Made by a program: the position numbers and the translations under genes. 64,000 nucleotides of DNA from Alkaliphilus transvaalensis ATCC 700919 (GTDB taxonomy: Bacteria; Bacillota; Clostridia; Peptostreptococcales; Natronincolaceae): NCBI RefSeq assembly GCF_000621485.1, contig NZ_KK211286.1, positions 1 to 64,000 on the forward strand. The letters are read 5' to 3'. This document shows positions 56,573-64,000 of this stretch, piece after piece. A model generated the notes under the pieces. It saw only the letters and a list, made by a program, of their open reading frames with translations. It was not told where the DNA came from and did no database searches. The first letter of the stretch is position 1; every line of letters starts with the position of its first letter.

Positions 56573-56992
56573 ATGAATAATGAAAAAGGGATATCTACTT
56601 TAGGTGGACTTCTTATAATTATTGCTTTTTTGATGTTTTTACCTGTATTAACCTCTATTATGAACATCTATACCACTTATAGAGATCTAAATCAAATTGC
56701 ATCAGTTACCACAGGTATAGCTAAGAAAAATGGTGGTTTTAATTATGAGGTGATGAATGTTTACTATGACCTACTGGCTGAATATAATATTGATACATCT
56801 AAGCTGGATACTGTTTTTTATCCAGGGGTTAATATTAAAGTTAATAAAAGAGAAGCTCTAGGAATGGAATTAAAGCATGATATGAAGTTTAGTATAGTGC
56901 AACTAGATAAATCAGCCTTAAGTTATGAGTTTGTGCTATTAGTTAGACAAAGCACATACTCACAAAGATTTTTTAGACCGAGTGAGCTATAA
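56573..56992 (+). CDS. TadE-like pseudopilin protein 1
   Basis: From this ATG the protein has 139 residues and begins NNEKGISTLGGLL, a short basic/acidic leader ending in Gly before a membrane helix (LLIIIAFLMFLPVLTSIMNIY). The globular part has no family motif. An earlier ATG at 56537 has no SD; this one has AAGGAAG. A prepilin-like cut after Gly (EKG|IS) is plausible. It is one of three consecutive proteins that share this N-terminal layout. Confidence 0.65.
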   Translation: MNNEKGISTLGGLLIIIAFLMFLPVLTSIMNIYTTYRDLNQIASVTTGIAKKNGGFNYEVMNVYYDLLAEYNIDTSKLDTVFYPGVNIKVNKREALGMELKHDMKFSIVQLDKSALSYEFVLLVRQSTYSQRFFRPSEL

Positions 56993-57063
56993 TGTTTTAA
57001 TGATTTAAGAGGGGGGAGAAATTCTCCCTCTTAAATAAATGATTGTAAATGGAGGTAGAATAG

Positions 57064-57498
57064 ATGCTTCAGCAAATAAAAATGAAAATTCAAGAAGAAA
57101 ATGGAGAGTCTCATTTAGAACTACTAGTATTTATGTTTAAGCTATTAGTTATTACTTTACTAATTTTCCAGCTTTCGATCTTTGTTATAGATTATTCCCA
57201 GTATCGATTAGCAGTAAATGAAACGATGAGGAAAGCACGTTCCGAAGGGATGCTTAGAAAGGACTATTTTGAAGAGCAATTGATTCGAATGAAAAAATCA
57301 CCCAATGAGGTTAGTGCAGTAGCTACTCCCAATTTTGGAACTTATGTAAATAAATTAGGGGATAGAATTACTCTACATGTTGAATATGAGTTTCAAATTA
57401 AATTTTCAGACATGTGGAAGATCAATCTTAGAATTCCTATAAGGGCTACTACTACAAATCAAGGATACTATGGTGAAGGTTATGGGGGTGGCTGGTAA
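57064..57498 (+). CDS. TadE-like pseudopilin protein 2
   Basis: A 144-residue protein. The N-terminus QEENGESHLELLVFMFKLLV has Gly, then Glu at +5 (G|ESHLE), the TadE/pilin pattern, before a membrane helix. Downstream are YSQYRLAVNETMRKARSEG and a Gly/Tyr-rich end (GYYGEGYGGGW). The start is ATG with TGGAGGTAGAATAG. It overlaps the next gene by one base. Confidence 0.68.
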   Translation: MLQQIKMKIQEENGESHLELLVFMFKLLVITLLIFQLSIFVIDYSQYRLAVNETMRKARSEGMLRKDYFEEQLIRMKKSPNEVSAVATPNFGTYVNKLGDRITLHVEYEFQIKFSDMWKINLRIPIRATTTNQGYYGEGYGGGW

Positions 57499-58040
57499 TG
57501 GGTAGAATAGATAGATTTGGGGAGAGGTTAAAAAAAGGATTAACACAGGAAAAGGGTGAATCAACTTTAATTAGTTTAGTTAAGTTTTTTATTTTATTTG
57601 CAGTAATAGGAATAGCAATAGAATTTTATCGAATTCAAACCTTTCAAGCTAATCTTCAGACAAGACTAGAAATAGCTGCCCAGGATGCTCTGGAGCTAAG
57701 TATGTTAGATGAATTTAGAAGAGAACGGATAAGTAGTGTTAATGTTTCTCAGACCGAGGCCACTTTATGGGAACTATTGCAGGATGAATTAGGTCTTGAT
57801 ACTTCTTTGTCCCCTCGAAAACCTAGTTTACTACAAACTCAATTGGTTATCGAGTCTATATTTATAGAAGAAGGTAGATATGCCCATAATGGTACAAGAT
57901 ATTATAATACAGAGTATCCTTCAATTTACTTAAAAGGTTATACTCAACAGAAATTAGTCTTGGTTCCTTTCTTGCCGGAAGAATACAGATTTGTAGAGGT
58001 TGGATTTAATGTGTTTATTGAAAATAGAAGGTATGATTAG
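57498..58040 (+). CDS. TadE-like pseudopilin protein 3
   Basis: A 180-residue protein. A 20-residue charged leader ends TQEKGESTLISLVKF, followed by a membrane helix (FILFAVIGIAIEFYRI). The remainder (EIAAQDALELSMLDEFRRER; YLKGYTQQKLVLVPFLP) is soluble. ATG overlaps the stop of pseudopilin 2 (TAATG). It is the last gene of the Tad-like block. Confidence 0.65.
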   Translation: MGRIDRFGERLKKGLTQEKGESTLISLVKFFILFAVIGIAIEFYRIQTFQANLQTRLEIAAQDALELSMLDEFRRERISSVNVSQTEATLWELLQDELGLDTSLSPRKPSLLQTQLVIESIFIEEGRYAHNGTRYYNTEYPSIYLKGYTQQKLVLVPFLPEEYRFVEVGFNVFIENRRYD

Positions 58041-58307
58041 TATTGTATATGAGTGTTGGATAAAACATCAAAAGTAATAAGTTTAAGCCCCCATAAATAT
58101 TATTGAATAAAAACGCTAAAAAAATGTAAAAAATAGTAGAATTTTCATAAAAATTGTTGCAAAAAATACATAATTAATTATATAATAAATTATATGATAA
58201 TATTATTTACACCCTCTTAGGAAATTTGTCTAAGGGGGTATTTATATGTTAAGGAAAAGTTTACAAAAAAATGTTAACTGAATTAGATGAAATATGGAGG
58301 GTTATGT
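58041..58307 (+). promoter_or_regulatory. Spacer with a hairpin (58211-58239) before the SecA2/radical-SAM block
   Basis: It holds TTGCAA and TATAAT about 18 bases apart (near 58154-58190), a possible promoter. Further on is a 10-bp stem ACCCTCTTAG/CTAAGGGGGT followed by ATTTAT. The hairpin may end the Tad-like transcript or control entry into the next block. Confidence 0.5.
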
Positions 58308-58451
58308 ATGATAAAAAGGTTAGAACCAATACCTCAAAAAGATAAGAAAACCTCACTTAAGAAATTTTTTACTGTCATTTTATTAATATTGTTCATATTT
58401 AATAGTTTTTTTCAATTTATACCGATAAACATCATACTTAAAAATAATTAA
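58308..58451 (+). CDS. 47-residue membrane peptide before the SecA2-like gene
   Basis: MIKRLEPIPQKDKKTSLKKF, then one hydrophobic helix (TVILLILFIFNSFFQFIPI) and the end NIILKNN. GGAGG lies 7 bases before the ATG. Positive charges before the helix suggest a cytosolic N-terminus. It lies between the Tad-like block and the SecA2/radical-SAM genes. It could be a membrane anchor, a small translocase subunit or a substrate. Confidence 0.55.
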   Translation: MIKRLEPIPQKDKKTSLKKFFTVILLILFIFNSFFQFIPINIILKNN

Positions 58452-58486
58452 TATGTTTATTATAGGCATTAACTTAAGTTGATAGG

Positions 58487-60790
58487 GTGGTGATTAACAT
58501 AGCAAAATTATCCTATAGAAAAATAAATAGAATGTTAAATAAGATAAATAGAGAGCATCAAAACATAACTCGGTACACCGATGATGAACTTCTTGAAGTA
58601 TTTGAGCAGATCTGTAGAAATTTTGATTCTTTAGACAATATTAGAAATAATATCTATGCTCTTGTCAAGGAGGTCTTTATTCGAAAATTAAATATTGTAC
58701 CCTATGATGAACAGTTAATGAGCGCAATAGCAATGTCTGAGGATAACATAGCAGAAATGAAAACAGGGGAAGGCAAGACAGTTGCAGCGGTATTTGTTAG
58801 TATTTTATATTCTTTAGCTGGGCAAGTACATGTTGTTACAGTAAATGATTATTTAGCAGAAAGAGACTATATGAAGATGGTGCCAATATATGATTTTTTT
58901 AAGATTAGCTGTATAGCAAATACAAATAATCGACCGAAAAACCAAATCTATGGCGCCAGGGTAGTGTACACTTCTAGTAGCAGGTTGATCTTCGATTTTT
59001 TAACTGAAGAGATTAAAGAAAGAAAAGAGGAAGGCTATAAGCCTATAGTTCAATTAGATACTGCTATTTTAGATGAGATTGATTTTATACTACTGGATAA
59101 TGCAAACTCTAATTTTACAGTTTCAGAAGGTACGACTAGACCTTTTAAATATTTAAGTATTTATAAAATTATAAATTATTATTTTAAAAACTTAGTCGGT
59201 GGTGAAATTAATAATCGCTTTACAAAAGTTATTGATGAAGGGTGTTTACAAGAAGTAGATTATATTTTTTCAAAAAATGAAAAATATGTTGAATTAACTG
59301 AAAGAGGGATTAATAAATTTGAAGACCTAATGGGCGTGTCTCATTTAACAAGTCACTTGGTTATATACCAAGCGATACTATACACAATAGAGGCCCATGT
59401 CTTATACAAAAAAGATGTGGACTACATTATAAGTAATGGGAAAATTTGCTTAATTAGTGATTCCAACGGAAGGATAATGAATAATAGCCATAAAGAATTT
59501 GGTTTGCAGCAGGCAATTGAAATAAAAGAAAAACTTCAGGTAACTGGAGAAAACCCTCATGGTAGTAGCATGACTTATCAATTATTTTTTAATAAGTATA
59601 AAAAGCTAACGGGTATGAGTGGAACAGTTCATGAAGCGGAGGACGAGTTTAAGGACATATTTAACCTATCTATTTTTATAGTACCACCCCATAGGGCTTC
59701 TAAGAGAATAGATCTGCCAATAAAAGTATTCATAGATAAGCATGAAAAATATGACTATTTATTTCTTGAAGTCTCTAAATATCACAAGAATAAACAACCT
59801 ATCTTGATTGTAACGGATACAGAATCAGAATCAATGTTAGTTTATCATAAATTAGTAGTGCTTGGATATAGGACTCAAATCCTAATTAATCAAACTGCTA
59901 AGGAAGAAGAACAAATCATAAGAAATGCAGGAACTAACTCTACGATTACAATAACGACTAATATGGCTGGTAGAGGAACAGATATCTCTATTGATGATCT
60001 GTCAGTTCAGCAAGGCGGACTGGTGGTACTGTCCTTAAACAAATTTAATAGTATTAGGGTAGATCATCAAGTAAAAGGGAGAGCAGGTCGACAAGGTCAA
60101 CCGGGGATTACACAAACACTATCATCTTTAGATGATGATATATGGTCAAATTTAGATACATCTATTTATTCAAGAATGATAACTACTTCTTATGGAAAAT
60201 TCTACTCTATGAAGTATCAAATATATTTAAGGAATTTATTAGTGGGTTTACAAAATTATATAAATAGTATGTATTTCATCATACGCAAGCAAAATTACGA
60301 GTTTGATAAGATCATTTATTACCAAAAGCAATACATCTATCGATACCCCAAGGTCTTTATCAGTGATTTAGAAAAAAATGTATTTAATATCATTGCAATA
60401 GAGCTAGATAAATGTATGGCTGAGATAAAGGAAGCACCCATTGTTTTTCTTGGTCATAGGATTGATAAAAATTTAAGTTATGAAGAGAACTTAAATATAA
60501 CAATGCTTAGATATGAAAAACAGGCTACTTTCATAGGAGATATGTCAAAAGATTTAATTAAATCCCTACTACATTTACAAGTTGATACGAATATTAATGA
60601 GCTCATCACAGAACTTACTGATCTTAAATACAATATTCAAGGTAGGGCTCTAGATCTTAAGCAACAACTTCAAACCTTTATTAGAGAATCAGATCAATTA
60701 CTAAAAACATTTTTTTCCTATATTACTTTAAAGAGTCTAGACTATTTTCTAATAGCAAAGCCAGAGAGAAAGCAGGTGGTTAATCTATGA
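58487..60790 (+). CDS. SecA2-like accessory secretion ATPase
   Basis: A 767-residue SecA-family motor. Walker A is MKTGEGKT (91-98), followed by VTVNDYLAERD, DEIDFILLD (about 196-204), GMSGT and TNMAGRGTDI (about 491-500), with RAGRQGQPG after it. The zinc-binding C-terminal tail of housekeeping SecA is absent, and the DEAD-box region differs from the usual DExDSILIDEARTPL. These points fit an accessory SecA2. GTG at 58487 or 58490 is the likely start, though SD spacing is poor. Its end overlaps the HemN-like gene by 4 bases. The substrate is unknown. Confidence 0.88.
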   Translation: MVINIAKLSYRKINRMLNKINREHQNITRYTDDELLEVFEQICRNFDSLDNIRNNIYALVKEVFIRKLNIVPYDEQLMSAIAMSEDNIAEMKTGEGKTVAAVFVSILYSLAGQVHVVTVNDYLAERDYMKMVPIYDFFKISCIANTNNRPKNQIYGARVVYTSSSRLIFDFLTEEIKERKEEGYKPIVQLDTAILDEIDFILLDNANSNFTVSEGTTRPFKYLSIYKIINYYFKNLVGGEINNRFTKVIDEGCLQEVDYIFSKNEKYVELTERGINKFEDLMGVSHLTSHLVIYQAILYTIEAHVLYKKDVDYIISNGKICLISDSNGRIMNNSHKEFGLQQAIEIKEKLQVTGENPHGSSMTYQLFFNKYKKLTGMSGTVHEAEDEFKDIFNLSIFIVPPHRASKRIDLPIKVFIDKHEKYDYLFLEVSKYHKNKQPILIVTDTESESMLVYHKLVVLGYRTQILINQTAKEEEQIIRNAGTNSTITITTNMAGRGTDISIDDLSVQQGGLVVLSLNKFNSIRVDHQVKGRAGRQGQPGITQTLSSLDDDIWSNLDTSIYSRMITTSYGKFYSMKYQIYLRNLLVGLQNYINSMYFIIRKQNYEFDKIIYYQKQYIYRYPKVFISDLEKNVFNIIAIELDKCMAEIKEAPIVFLGHRIDKNLSYEENLNITMLRYEKQATFIGDMSKDLIKSLLHLQVDTNINELITELTDLKYNIQGRALDLKQQLQTFIRESDQLLKTFFSYITLKSLDYFLIAKPERKQVVNL

Positions 60791-61854
60791 CTAACCTTAA
60801 TCATAAAGAAGTTACATTAGAGTATTTCAAGTCATTATGGTTGAGTAAAAAGTGGAACGAAGGAGATAAATTTAATCTTTATGTAGATGGTCCCTTTTGT
60901 GCTCAAAGGTGTAACTTCTGTATCCATTATGGTGATAAAGTAGCAATCAATTCCCCTATTTATAACAAGTACTATAAAGAGTACATGCCTTATCTATTAA
61001 AGGAATACGAAGATATTATAAATTTAAGGGTAGCAGATTCAATTTATTTTGGCGGTGGAACTGCAAACTTAATGACAGCAGAAATTATGAGGGACATATT
61101 TTCTAGAATACCAAACATGAAGAAGATTCCCTATAAGGTGATAGAGGGGCATCCAGCATTTATGACTAAGGAGAAATTGGATATTCTTAAGGAGTATAAT
61201 TTCAGTTATATTTCTTTAGGGCTACAGACACTAGATAATGACCTTCTGAAGAGAAAAAACCGTATTCCCCATAACCCTACCAAACTTAAGGAGTTAATTA
61301 GGTACTGTCAAGATGAGCTAGACATTCATGTAAACTGCGATCTACTAACATTTATAGATAAAGGGACAGTTGATGATGTTGAGATACTAACCAGAGATAT
61401 AAAGCTACTGATGGAGGAATATAAGCCAAATTTAATAACAATATACCCAGAGTATCAAGGTTTTTCAGGAGGTAATTATACTGATTTTTCCAGCTATACA
61501 GAAGAAGAAAAATTAGATGGAATAGAAAAGATTCGATGTCTTAGAAAGGGTATTATGAGACAAGTAAGGAAAGTTCAAGACTATAACATCTTAAAGAGTG
61601 GGCAAATCAGACTACACGATGAAGATATTTTAAGCAATATACTAGATGATTATTATATAGGTAGATTTACGGTTGAGGAATTTCAACATTTCCATAAATT
61701 TAGTTGTTCTTCTTATCCTTGGCATCTTCAAGATCAAAATGTTTTAGGTATAGGGGGATATGGCAGAAGGCAGCCCTATAGTTACTTAGGGAGACAACAT
61801 TATTTTAATTTGGAAAATAGAGACTGGCAGCCAGTAATGAGGGAGGTATTGTAG
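60787..61854 (+). CDS. HemN-like radical SAM protein
   Basis: A 355-residue radical SAM enzyme with the cluster motif CAQRCNFC (Cys38, Cys42, Cys45). The HemN-type features YVDGPFC, DSIYFGGGTANLM and SYISLGLQTLDNDLLKRKNR follow, but the C-terminus is not that of coproporphyrinogen oxidase. In HemN the motif is CxxxCxxC too, so the fold is shared while the substrate differs. It starts at ATG with GTGGTTAATCT upstream, overlaps secA2-like by 4 bases, and precedes the SPASM protein. Confidence 0.9.
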   Translation: MTNLNHKEVTLEYFKSLWLSKKWNEGDKFNLYVDGPFCAQRCNFCIHYGDKVAINSPIYNKYYKEYMPYLLKEYEDIINLRVADSIYFGGGTANLMTAEIMRDIFSRIPNMKKIPYKVIEGHPAFMTKEKLDILKEYNFSYISLGLQTLDNDLLKRKNRIPHNPTKLKELIRYCQDELDIHVNCDLLTFIDKGTVDDVEILTRDIKLLMEEYKPNLITIYPEYQGFSGGNYTDFSSYTEEEKLDGIEKIRCLRKGIMRQVRKVQDYNILKSGQIRLHDEDILSNILDDYYIGRFTVEEFQHFHKFSCSSYPWHLQDQNVLGIGGYGRRQPYSYLGRQHYFNLENRDWQPVMREVL

Positions 61855-63281
61855 TGGAGAAATTATCTAATTGGTCATTGTTAGTAAAACCAACTACTGA
61901 TTGTAATATAAGATGCGAATATTGTTTTGCCAGTGAAGAACGGAAGAAAAACCACGGAAAAGTTATGGAGTACGAAATGGTGGCCCATATTGCAAAATTA
62001 TGTGATCAACATGCTAATCAAATTCAATGGATATGGCATGGTGGGGAACCTACCTTAGTTGGACCAGATTGGTATAGAAATGTACAACCTGCTTTTTATA
62101 AACATTATAGTACTAAGTTTGATCAAAGTATGCAGAGCAATGGGACTTTAATTAATGAAGACTGGTTTCAGCTGATTGATGATTATGATATACATATTGG
62201 AATATCCTTTGATGCCTTTACTCAAAAGACTAGGGACATTCAATACAATTCTGTCTTTGATAATATTAAGTTGCTAGAAGAAACAGGTGACGGAGCTGGT
62301 GTTATTGCAGTAATTACCAACGAAAATTATAATCGACAAATTGAACTTTACGAATACTTTAAGAAAAACTTTGATTTAAGCCCTTCATTTAACCAGATTT
62401 TCAATACAGAAGATGCTATAGCCAATGGATTAACCATATCGACTGATCAATATGGAGAAGCTTTTAGAAATTTTTATAGATATTGGTTATACGACAAATC
62501 AACAAATGCCCGTTCGGAAAGAACCGTTATGTCGGTAACACGTCATGTGATCGGTGACAGACAAGTGGTATGTACCCATTCAGATTGCAGGCACAGCTGG
62601 TTAGGGATATCCCCTACAGGTGAAATAAAACCTTGTGACCGTAACTTTAATGAGAATTATGTGCTGGGTAATATAATGGACTATAACTCTATTCAAGAGG
62701 TTTATGAGAGTGAAAACTTTAGAAAGTATTATGTAGAAGTAGAAGAAAGGTTTAAAAATCATTGCGAGCCTTGTGGTTATTTAGCGTATTGCAAAGGTGG
62801 GTGTAATGCCAATTCAGTAGAATCGTCGGGGAGTGCAGCCGGAATAGATGAAACCTATTGTACTATGTTTAGACAGAAGTTTAATATTGTCTACGACGAA
62901 CTAAGAAAAGTTGATTTATATAAAGATCAATTAAACTTCAACCTATATAACTTGTTTGCAACCCATCCCTTTTTTCCTATTGTCGAGATTAAACAGTTTT
63001 TAACAAGATTAGGATACGACACCTCATGGGACTACTCAACAGAGGAAAAGCTGTTACTAGAGTCTACAGAATTTAAGGTCTTTAGGGTTTTTAATATCTA
63101 TAAAGGTACAAAGTTAGATGGACATACAGACCATGTAAATTATCCTATTGATAGTTGTAATTGCAATGACTTTAATAGCTTAAAACTTAAACGATTAGAG
63201 GTATTAAAGGAAATCTATAGCTGTAACATTGAAACCATTGAAGAACTGATAGGAAAACAATTTAGAAGGGTGGTAGGCTAA
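61854..63281 (+). CDS. Radical SAM/SPASM protein (peptide-maturase type)
   Basis: A 475-residue protein. The radical SAM motif is CNIRCEYC (Cys17, Cys21, Cys24), followed by WIWHGGEPTLVG and the substrate-binding IGISFDAF. A SPASM-type Cys cluster lies at about 240-335 (CRHSWLGISPTGEIKPCDR, CEPCGYLAYCKGGC and a final YC). The C-terminal 130 residues are unique, with one Cys pair (DSCNCN). Such enzymes mature peptides or sulfatases. It starts at GTG, overlapping the upstream stop by one base (TAGTG). Confidence 0.9.
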   Translation: MEKLSNWSLLVKPTTDCNIRCEYCFASEERKKNHGKVMEYEMVAHIAKLCDQHANQIQWIWHGGEPTLVGPDWYRNVQPAFYKHYSTKFDQSMQSNGTLINEDWFQLIDDYDIHIGISFDAFTQKTRDIQYNSVFDNIKLLEETGDGAGVIAVITNENYNRQIELYEYFKKNFDLSPSFNQIFNTEDAIANGLTISTDQYGEAFRNFYRYWLYDKSTNARSERTVMSVTRHVIGDRQVVCTHSDCRHSWLGISPTGEIKPCDRNFNENYVLGNIMDYNSIQEVYESENFRKYYVEVEERFKNHCEPCGYLAYCKGGCNANSVESSGSAAGIDETYCTMFRQKFNIVYDELRKVDLYKDQLNFNLYNLFATHPFFPIVEIKQFLTRLGYDTSWDYSTEEKLLLESTEFKVFRVFNIYKGTKLDGHTDHVNYPIDSCNCNDFNSLKLKRLEVLKEIYSCNIETIEELIGKQFRRVVG

Positions 63282-63482
63282 ATGAACTTAAAGAAGGTAG
63301 AGGAATTAAACCTTTTTAGAAAAGTCTGTGGTAGTAATAGAATAACGCTTAGCGAACACCAAAATGTTAGTAATGGAAATAGGAAAAAAGATGGTATCTA
63401 TAACCAGCAGATTAATATAGCTAAGCTTAGGGATTATTTAAGTCGAGAGGAGGTAGACTTTAGTGACTGGAGGAACCTATGA
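63282..63482 (+). CDS. 66-residue protein between radical SAM genes
   Basis: It follows the SPASM gene without a gap and overlaps the third radical SAM gene by 20 bases. The sequence is charged and hydrophilic, with one Cys (Cys16, in KVCGSNRITLSEH) and C-terminal EEVDFSDWRNL. No membrane helix is seen. It could be a precursor peptide, a peptide-recognition partner or an uncharacterised subunit. The single Cys argues against a sactipeptide-like precursor. Confidence 0.6.
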   Translation: MNLKKVEELNLFRKVCGSNRITLSEHQNVSNGNRKKDGIYNQQINIAKLRDYLSREEVDFSDWRNL

Positions 63483-64000
63483 CTTAAAGGTTGGCTATAC
63501 CTGCAATAATTATTGTTTTCATTGTGTGGTGGAGCCTAACAAGAAAAAATATAAAGTAGAGCATGAAGATAAAAGTATGGACTTGACCTATGGAGAGATT
63601 ATTAACCTATTTAATAGTAGTGACTTTATTAATTCCGAACAAGTGACTTTAACTGGTGGGGAGATCACCTTAAGAAAAGATTTCATGAGAATTATAAAGT
63701 ACATTCATAGTCATTTTCCTAAAAAGAGAATAGCAATTCAAACCAATGGTCGATTGCTAAAATCTTATGTAGAAGAGATTAAAAACATGGGTGCTAATGT
63801 CTTTTATGTGGTAGCACTACATTCAACCGCTGAAGATATTCATAATAGAATAACCGATTGTAAGCAAGTGAACGGTAGTCCTTTTAAAGAGACGTGGGAG
63901 ACTTTGAAAGAAATAAAAAGGGTATATGGAGGTTTTAATAAAGTTGCAAGAATTGAGATCGTATTATCCTCTTTAAATCTATATAACCTTCCTATCACAA
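63463..64000 (+). CDS. Radical SAM protein, third copy (cut by window end)
   Basis: It starts at GTG with GAGAGGAGG at good distance, inside the end of the 66-residue gene. The first 179 residues show CNNYCFHC (Cys14, Cys18, Cys21), then the SAM-binding loop QVTLTGGEITLRKDF and AIQTNGRLL. The pattern is that of PqqE/MoaA-type enzymes. The rest of the gene lies beyond the window, so the presence of a SPASM domain cannot be judged. Confidence 0.9.
   Translation, partial: MTGGTYDLKVGYTCNNYCFHCVVEPNKKKYKVEHEDKSMDLTYGEIINLFNSSDFINSEQVTLTGGEITLRKDFMRIIKYIHSHFPKKRIAIQTNGRLLKSYVEEIKNMGANVFYVVALHSTAEDIHNRITDCKQVNGSPFKETWETLKEIKRVYGGFNKVARIEIVLSSLNLYNLPIT

Noticed and set aside
63282-63482. Classical sactipeptide or thioether precursor peptide
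   Set aside because: Only one Cys and no leader/core pattern; kept only as an unproven candidate.

Overview
The window is AT-rich, has Gram-positive ribosome binding sites and many rho-independent terminators, and reads as the chromosome of an anaerobic, amino-acid-fermenting clostridium. Support comes from a glycine-reductase gene (grdD) at the left edge, a cggR-gapA-pgk-tpiA-gpmI-eno glycolytic operon, a membrane pyrophosphatase, an ECF-type cobalt importer under a cobalamin riboswitch, and a tmRNA with tag ANDNYALAA. An Alkaliphilus/Natronincola-like member of the Clostridia is the best guess; this is inference, not a database result.

Layout. 1-8.3 kb: the end of grdD, then a probable resistance island (two ABC exporter half-transporters, a Tet(M)-type ribosomal-protection GTPase, and a divergent TetR regulator). 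It is followed by a collapsed remnant of a second grd locus that carries a near-identical copy of the grdD 3' end. 8.4-17.4 kb: rpoN and the CggR-controlled glycolytic operon, with a recognisable promoter and operator. 17.5-27.6 kb: secG, hppA, a DUF1294 protein, the cobalt transporter on the minus strand, rnr, a TrkA-C protein, smpB and ssrA. 27.7-51 kb: an accessory region of small regulators, acetyltransferases, phosphotransferase-fold proteins, an XRE/membrane-protein pair, deoD, an M55 peptidase, a MarR-linked tandem of ArsA/Get3-like ATPases, an AdaA-like repair regulator, signal peptidase I, a DUF401 permease, and a Ca2+/cation antiporter behind a yybP-ykoY (Mn2+) riboswitch. Two decayed genes lie here as well.

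51.3-64 kb is the most unusual part. A compact Tad-like pilus/secretion operon runs as SAF/CpaB protein, TadZ-like ATPase, CpaF/TadA ATPase, two TadB/TadC proteins, a 42-residue membrane peptide and three small pseudopilin-like proteins. On the same strand it is followed by a 47-residue membrane peptide, a SecA2-like ATPase, a HemN-like radical SAM protein, a radical SAM/SPASM protein, a 66-residue protein and a third radical SAM protein cut by the window end. From the secA2-like gene onward the genes overlap or abut, so they form one translational unit. A working hypothesis is a dedicated system that modifies a small protein or pilin-like substrate by radical chemistry and exports it through SecA2 and/or the Tad machine. 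The substrate is not proven.

No rRNA, tRNA, intact insertion sequence, phage gene or CRISPR array was seen.
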